Shown here in pieces: positions 57,689 through 64,000 of a DNA stretch of 64,000 nt. The stretch is from Cerrena zonata (taxonomy: Eukaryota; Basidiomycota; Agaricomycetes; Polyporales; Cerrenaceae), in NCBI GenBank assembly GCA_038087015.1, contig JASBNA010000038.1:372001-436000 (forward strand), read 5' to 3'. The position numbers and the translations under genes are program-made. The first letter of the stretch is position 1; each line of letters opens with the position of its first letter. The notes below the pieces were generated by a model that was given only the letters and a program-made list of their open reading frames with translations, did not search any database and was not told the origin of the DNA.

Positions 57689-59949
57689 ATGAGTAGCCGT
57701 TCATCCGACGTGGAAGGCCGTGTCATGACTGGTACGACGGTATCGGCTGTCGGTGATGCCGACGAAGTGGAATTGGCGAGAATGGGTTACAAGCAGGAGC
57801 TAAAGTACGTTCTTAGATTCCTATCCTGGTCTTGATTGATGTTGAAACCATTCTACTTCCAGGCGTGACCTTAGCTTGCTACAGGTAAGTTCGCAATCAA
57901 AAAAGACGTCATTCACACTGATCGTGTGCTCATTGACATCTGTCGATTGTTCTTGTAGAATTTCGGTGTATCCTTTTCTATCATTAGTGTGATTACAGGC
58001 ATACCCTCCTTATTCTTGTTTGGTCTAGTAAGTTTTCCCTTCTGTCTACAATACTGAACATGGCTAAACTCGCTTAGAATACCGGTGGTCCGGCTGTAAT
58101 GGTGTGGGGATGGGTTGTAGTCGGTATGTTTAACCGCACGTCTCGAGAGAAACTCACTCATGTCTCGTTTCCTAGCTGTTTTTCACCATGCTTGTTGGCC
58201 TCGCGATGGCCGAAGTCTGTAGTGCTCATCCAACTAGTGGTGGCCCTTATTATTGGGCTGCCATGTTGTCCAAACCCGATCGTGCTCCGTTTGCATCTGG
58301 GTCACAGGTTGGTTTAACTTACTTGGACAAGTTGCCGTTACTACTGGTATCAGGTGAATAACATATGCATTCTCACTGTACGAATGTCATTGACAAATTG
58401 GTCTTAATAGTTTCGCAGTCGCAAACTTCATTTCTACTGTAGCTACTTTCCAAACCGACTTCGTCCCATCCCCAAAAACCACCATCGGTATCTACGCAGC
58501 TGTGCTTGTTTCCCAAGGTGCGGCAAACATTGATTTTGACGTCCCCCGTCCTCATCCATACTTCCCGCAGGCCTTATTAACACTTTCGGTGTCCACTTGC
58601 TCCGATATCTCAACAATATCTCTGTCTGGTGGCATGCTGTTGGTACTACTGCGTTGATTATCGCCATCTTGGCGGCGGCACCGTCACATCAGTCTGCAAA
58701 ATTCGTCTTCCAGACGTTCATTGACAATACTGGTGCCGATGGTGTTGGTTGGAGTGAGCGTGCCAGCCCTGCGTATGTTGTTGTCATCGGTATTCTCATG
58801 GCACAATACACTTTGACCGGTTAGTTGATTTACACCTCCTTTCACGTTTTCGTTTGTCTAATCTTTTCATACTTAGGTTTCGATGCCAGTGCTCACGTTC
58901 GTCACCACAAGTCTCATTATACGAAAAGTTCCTTACATGGTTTACGTAGATGACTGAAGAAACGCATAATGCAGCAGTAGCGGGTCCGGTCGGAATCATC
59001 ATGGCTATCGGTGTTTCCGCCGTGTTGGGCTGGTTTTTGATCCTCGGTCTGCTCTTCTCTATCCAGGATCTGGACGGGACCGTTGGCTCTGCGACAGGTC
59101 AACCAGTCGCACAAATTTTCTTGGATACCGTTGGTGATAAAGGTGCTATCGTGTTAATGGTTGGTCATTTATGTGGTTGTCGGTGTCTACATACTAGAAT
59201 TGACGTTTGTTCTTTAGGTCATTGTCATTGGTGCCATGTTCTTCTGTGGAACATTCTCCATCACCTCAAATAGTCGTATGATGTACGCCTTTGCACGAGA
59301 TGGAGGTATTCCTGGACATTCCTTCTTCCACAAAGTCGATGCCAAACGGCAGTCTCCTGTTCGCGCCGGTAAGCTCTCACTCACCTATGTATTCTCCAAT
59401 AATGCTCATCACTACGCAGTGTGGCTTGCCTGCACGCTGAGCTTTATCCTCGCTCTTCCCAGCTTAGGAAGTGCAGTCGCTTTCTCTGCAGCCACTTCAA
59501 TTGCCACCATCGGTCTCTATATCTCCTACGCTATCCCCATCCTGCTCCGAGTTGTCAACCGTTCCTCGTTTGTTCGTGGACCTTTCCACTTGGGCCCATT
59601 CTCATATCCTGTTGCCGTCCTTGCTTGCCTTTGGATCGCCTTCATCAGTATCGCTTTCATTCTCCCTCAAGTGAACCCTGTCAATGACCAAACTTTGAAC
59701 TACTCCATTGTCGCTGTCGGGATTGTTATTGCCTACAGCATGGGATTCTGGGTGGTGAGTGCGAGAAAATGGTTTACAGGACCCGTAAATCAACTCTTAG
59801 GTAAGCAATTCTATTTCCTTGGATCATTTCCTATTCCTTACTGATGCACGGTTATTGTAGTCGAGAACGGAAGCAGTCATGTAACTACTCCTGAAGAAGT
59901 AGAGAGAGTCGAAGCTACTGAGTCCGAGAAGGAGAAAGAGAGGGACTAA
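57689..59949 (+). CDS. APC-family amino acid/GABA-type permease, with apparent frameshift in exon 5
   Basis: Twelve exons (57689-57804, 57863-57884, 57959-58027, 58078-58123, 58176-58353, 58411-58517, 58571-58819, 58877-58896, 58950-59159, 59218-59368, 59420-59800, 59861-59949) outline a 12-helix transporter of about 520 residues. Motifs: NFGVSFSIISVITGIPSLF, NTGGPAVMVWGWVVV, AEVCSAHPTSGGPYYWAAM, GFDASAHMTEETHNAAVAGP, NSRMMYAFARDGGIPG, and an acidic cytosolic tail. These place it with fungal Uga4/Hnm1-type GABA, choline or amino-acid permeases of the plasma membrane. Exon 5 does not read through. Relative to the family it appears to have one T too many near 58180 (five Ts) and one T missing near 58297 (needed for FASWVTGWF). 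The total exon length still keeps phase. Substrate cannot be told from sequence. Confidence 0.8.
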
Positions 59950-61379
59950 CCGCTTCACTGCATTTTCCGTTATTTAATCAATTTTAATGTTGTTATGTAT
60001 CACGCTTCACCATTTGTTGAAACAGTATATAGATTTCCTCTTGGTTCAACGCTCCATAAAGATTGGCGGCAGTCCAGCTTTTACTAATATGATTCCCTTT
60101 AGCGAGTACCTCATATACATTTGGTTAAAGCCAAGGTGTTACTACCTGCAGGAGGTCCGCGGTCGTCTGTGAAGGTGAGGGTGTACTTCGCGATTTGTGT
60201 GTCCGCCCGCCTTATGCTTATCGCAAGCCTCTGAAGGGGGCATATTCTAAACTTATTTGAAGTATTCCCGTTCCTCCGATACAGTGCACCCCTCCACCGT
60301 TGTTTTGACGACCTCTAGTCGTCTGACTGGCAGGTTGGATAGTCAGGTGCGCCTAGACTGATAGATAAAGCATTTAATTTATGTCTGGGGTGTCGGGAAG
60401 CAATAATAATGTAGTGAGCATATACTTTGTTACATTTCGCCATGATGGTAGAAAGGCAAGGATGGTTTTCCAACCAAGATTCAACCACCAAGCGGAGTCT
60501 CAATACTACACCTTCCTATTCCGGTAAGAATAGCGCACGTGATGCCCTCGCTTGTTGATTGCCGATAATCCCCGATCGCGTCAACCGCGTTTTAGGAAGG
60601 TATGTTTGTTTGCTGTATGTTTGGTTGAAGAAGCAAGTCAGCCCAACATATAAAGGGCGAGTCCTCCGCCTCGTCTCTTTCCTCAACCCACCCGCCTTTC
60701 TCTTTCAAAGATGTGCCAGTTTCCCACTGGGTCCGGTGCATCGCCCAGATCAGGCGTTTCAATTACCCTTTATTTCTTTTTTTGTGAGTCCGCCCGCTTT
60801 TCTCTCTCTTTCTCGATGCTGACCCTTGTCGTTCCAGATTATCAGTTTCTCTTCACGTCGAATCTGTGACTTACCTTCGGGTGGTCTGGAGGCTGACCGC
60901 CGTGGATCCTGCTTCAGTCCTTATCCCTGGGTGTCATAATCATCCGCGCATCCAGGGCAACGGGTACTGTCGTAGCATGCCGCCCATCTATTTTCTCTCT
61001 CAAGTACTTTCGTGAGTGTTCATTCTGTCTCTTTTTAACACACTTCACTGATGAATACTTCCGTAGTCTTTATTCGTACACAAACATCACTAACGCTTTT
61101 TAGACAGGTCTCGAGGGAGGGCATCCAAGCTGTCCAGCACCGACCTTTACGTGGTCCTCGGGATAAGTAGCTCTCGCCATAGTGCGAGAGTGAAACCAAC
61201 CGGTGCAAATTTCAAGATTTCATACTAGTCTTAGCCATTACTCTAGTCTTCTATAATTGTAGAGAGATGTTTGGATTTAGACGCAGTCAGAGGTGGATAT
61301 GAACATCTTTAGGAATACAAAACAATTCTATTCAACATCTAGTCATAGTAGTTCTACATTCTCTCGCCCTATATCCTTT
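59950..61379. other. 1.4 kb between convergent genes, with a possible short spliced transcript
   Basis: Contains a TATA box (TATAAAG at 60649-60655). About 60 bases downstream is a pyrimidine-rich stretch and an ATG at 60711, whose frame can be joined across a GTGAGT...TTCCAG intron (60784-60837). No protein family fits. The rest is 3' flank of the permease and of the monooxygenase. Confidence 0.45.
60649..60655 (+). promoter_or_regulatory. TATA box of an unassigned transcript
   Basis: TATAAAG within CAACATATAAAGGGCGA, followed by a CT-rich leader. The arrangement is that of a strong fungal promoter, but no convincing protein follows. Confidence 0.4.
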
Positions 61380-64000
61380 TCAATATTCATTTGGTGTGAC
61401 ACCCCACCCTTGCATGATAAAGAATAACCTGTATGGCACTTGTCAGCCGTCATGAGGCCAAAAACGGAAATATCAGTACTTACCACCTCAACCTATCCGG
61501 CCTGAAGATATGGAACAACAAAAGCCAAATTGCTACCAAACACAGATGAGTTGACAACACTCGTATGCTAATAATGGAAAATAGACGTACTCAATTCCAT
61601 GTACGTGAAGAATCCAAAGGCACCTCCACGAGCACCTCGTTTGACGAATGAGATTACTCTGACCCATAACTTCATGTCATCCGGAGTCGGTCGCGCATCC
61701 TTATCCATCAGCAGGACCAAGAGAATGCGCATATCTGATCGTATTAGATTGTCAGTGAAAGTTCTGTTTGCATGAATGGACACTCTTACAGATCCCTATG
61801 TGGCTTGCGTAAGAAAAATATTTAGCCTGGGTGGTCCGAAAAGGAAGCAAACAACTACTCACAAATGGCCACTAAGATCAGATAAATTTCAGCGACTTGT
61901 TCACGAGCCCGAGGTCATGATAGAAAGAGTGCTTACACCGTTCCAATTGCATTCTGATAGGAAGAATTCGTCATCAAGACCGACCAATCTTCAGTCGAGA
62001 AATTCTGCAGATACAGGTTCGGTCTCTATAGAACCAAAGTCGCTTATCAGTCGTAGAAATGGATTGAAGAAAGTGATCCAAGTTCCGTACCTCGAAGCCT
62101 TTCGGGAATAGATCAATATTCTTGAAAAGATTGACTTCGGGCTTCTCATACCCAGTCGCCAACACGACAATGTCCGCATCGATCTATCCACTTGAGGTCA
62201 GCGACATTTCGACTATCCTCTATACACATTGTACACACCTCTTCTAGATGACCACTATCTCCCGGCTTACTATTGCGTTCTCTCACGTTGACTTTGACAC
62301 CTCTTTTGGTGAGACGTTCAGTGTCACCTCGAACATACCTACACCTCCCTTTCCTGACATGATTAAGGAACTCGTCATTTACGACCTGTATGAGTATACC
62401 ATTGATAAATCAGAACATTTTTGTGTATGATAGGTTTACTAACCGGCGTGCCCTCAAACAGTCCAATATGTGTAGGTGCGAGATCGGATAACCCACGGTA
62501 GTTGAACCAAATGATAAAATGCTCCCATATAAAGCTAGACATTCAGGAAAGTCAGTATCTCGACCTTGAGTGTGAAGAACCGACAATCACCTGAGAGGCA
62601 TTTGTCGTCCAAAGGGTTGTGCAGCAATAAGTGTATCTATGAAGATATTTCTTGGAATTATCCACTTTAGAATGACGTGAGCCAATTTCAGTGATGAACA
62701 CCAGACAAACTCGAACCTTATCCTCGCGGGCGATCATGACAACATGCTCAGCTCCTTTAGACAATGCCGTCTCAACCGATTCGACACCACTGGCACCACT
62801 GCCGATAACCACAATCGTCTTTCCCTTTACCCTATCTTCGTCCAAGCTATCGAGTTCAGAGGAATGAATGATAGGGCCTTTAATGACTACGTTGTCGTCA
62901 CTTCCTCGGTCGTTATCCTCATCCTTCTCGGGGGAGTCACTGCTTCTCTGAGGATCAAGCGAAGATGACGTAGGGAAGGCTTCATCGGGTGTCGGAAACC
63001 CAGCTTCCTTCTTCATATCTTGATCTTCTTCAACCGCACGTGGATGCTCATACGAGCCATTCGTCCATGCAGTGGTTTGGTAAGCTTGGCTATCTTTAGA
63101 GGGTTCGTATGATTGCGAAGGAGGAGACTCTGTATTATGATCATCGTGATATGCCTCTCCTGGAGTAGGAAGATTAGAAGCCCTTTTCTGCTCTTGATCG
63201 TCATGTATGGCCGTCGAAGTCTCTTTCGCTTTACCTGTCCATGCAGAGTGTTTACTCCCATCTGCGCCGTCCTCAGGTATGCTGGACGCTGCACTTGACT
63301 CCTCATCCTTCCCGTCCTTCCGTTCAGCCTTCTGCTCGTGTCCCTCCTTCTTCGGCATACCTTCGAACTCAATCATGCGAGGTTTCCCGCAAGTACCGAC
63401 GGTTACGACGACAGCATCGAAGATATCGTCTTCATTGTCGTTAATGATCCACTGATGGTGACCGCGCGCAGAGGGGTCAGGATTAGGATGTTCGTTAATA
63501 CAGTTACCATCTTTGTCATGAGTAGTCGGACGGATTGTATTGACACGAGTCTTGAACCGGGTACGGGATTCTAATTGGTATGTTTTCCAAATGCGTGTTA
63601 TTTCTGTAATTTTATGTTAAGGAGGACGTTCATGATATAAGTGATAAAAAGTCATACCGCCAAGAATCTCATCGCGTTTGGGGAAGGCACACGACCAGAG
63701 AACGCCAGGATGGAATCGATAACAGAACGAGTTCAGCTGAAGCCCTGATGTCTTGTTTACATGAGCCCAGATACCACCTAATCGTATGAGATTGAGCATT
63801 ACGTAGACAAAACAAACATGACCTCAGACGTACCAACTCTATCGTCCTGTTCGAATATAACCACATCGAAACCATGTGCAATAGCATGAGCAGCTGAAGA
63901 AACACCTGTAAGACCTGCTCCTATGACGGCAATACGTCCGTGTGGGCTGCTAGGTTGGCTAGAGTATTTCGGAGGTTTCTGCGTAACCGTCCGTGATATG
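61380..64000 (-). CDS. Flavin-containing monooxygenase-like protein (5' end off the right edge)
   Basis: Thirteen visible exons, 63834-64000 down to 61380-61428, give about 644 residues; the start lies beyond 64000. The FAD site is GRIAVIGAGLTGVSSAAHA, followed by FEQDDRVGGIWAHVNKTSGL. The second dinucleotide (NADPH) site is KTIVVIGSGASGVESVETAL. Later motifs are DADIVVLATGYEKPEVNLF and the ending RPDRLRW...FIMQGWGV. Such enzymes oxygenate small nucleophilic or carbonyl substrates; the substrate is unknown. A hydrophilic insertion of about 155 residues (about 62890-63352) separates GTCGKPRMIEFEGMP from IKGPIIHSSELD and contains two copies of a 58-residue unit. Exons of 9 nt (61863-61871) and 14 nt (61790-61803) are needed to read AIGTVGHFHIGIYMRILL. 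Confidence 0.88.
62897..63244 (-). repeat. Two tandem copies of a 58-codon unit inside the monooxygenase gene
   Basis: Copy 1 (63071-63244) begins AWTGKAKE and carries DDQEQKRASNLPTPGEAY. Copy 2 (about 62897-63070) begins AWTNGSYE and carries EEDQDMKKEAGFPTPDEAF. Shared positions are AWT, DQ-x-x-K and PTP-x-EA. The copies are diverged, so the duplication is not recent. It lies wholly in the hydrophilic insertion. Confidence 0.7.

Noticed and set aside
1..64000. CRISPR arrays, insertion sequences, prophage, tRNA or rRNA genes
   Set aside because: No regular spacer repeats, transposase motifs or tRNA-like B-box context were seen on either strand; the genome is fungal.

Overview
This window is nuclear DNA from a filamentous basidiomycete, most likely an Agaricomycete. 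The evidence is gene structure and content. Coding regions are split by many short GT-AG introns, mostly 45-70 nt, and some exons are tiny. Genes are packed on both strands with small shared promoters. The recognisable proteins are eukaryotic and fungal: SUMO, a Dim1/Dib1 spliceosomal protein, a Fab1-type lipid kinase, a GPI-anchored CFEM-like pair, and a secreted GH3 xylosidase. No rRNA, tRNA, CRISPR array, intact transposon or viral gene was recognised.

Layout, left to right. 1-569: the 5' part of a BAHD-type acyltransferase (minus), followed by 2.7 kb without a convincing gene. 3310-10630 (plus): GH3 beta-xylosidase, a large BAR/IMD-like disordered protein, and SUMO. 11807-14485 (minus): two tandem eight-cysteine GPI-anchored paralogues, the second with a damaged exon 2. 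15757-20949 (minus): a FAB1/PIKfyve-type kinase of about 1567 residues with no FYVE domain in the model. 21305-23197: a PPIH-type cyclophilin and DIM1, head to head. 23390-24971 (minus): a BCS1-like AAA ATPase. 27345-28640 (plus): an intronless rhodanese protein. 28858-31644: three copies of a small MG...CCNCF protein family. 32749-35782 (plus): a copper amine oxidase with 13 exons. 37698-39863 (minus): LTO1 and a Whi2-like BTB protein. 40592-43021 (plus): a VWA-domain protein resembling Mediator subunit 25. 44059-47661: DPH3/KTI11 and MTO1, head to head. 47861-52299: a 921-residue orphan and a DUF2470 membrane protein, head to head. 54384-56433 (minus): a multi-pass membrane protein. 57689-59949 (plus): an amino-acid/GABA-type APC permease. 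61380 to past 64000 (minus): a flavin monooxygenase.

Functional links. Two divergent promoters join genes of one pathway: PPIH with DIM1 (both U4/U6.U5 tri-snRNP components) and DPH3/KTI11 with MTO1 (both needed for C5 modification of wobble uridine 34, in cytosol and mitochondrion respectively). The xylosidase and the amine oxidase fit a plant-litter saprotroph, which is an inference.

The least explained element is the small-protein cluster. Its start codon is immediately followed by an intron in all three copies, so splicing creates an N-terminal MGAIVSA that matches an N-myristoylation signal, and a CCNCF cysteine cluster sits downstream. Other unusual points are a 3-nt microexon that completes the codon of the catalytic arginine of the cyclophilin, two GC-AG introns, and an intragenic 58-residue duplication in the monooxygenase.

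Several otherwise well-conserved genes carry single-base frame disruptions (second GPI protein, cyclophilin, membrane protein, permease). These are either real lesions or assembly errors. Exon limits were deduced by hand from reading frame, splice consensus and family knowledge, and no alignment or expression data were used.
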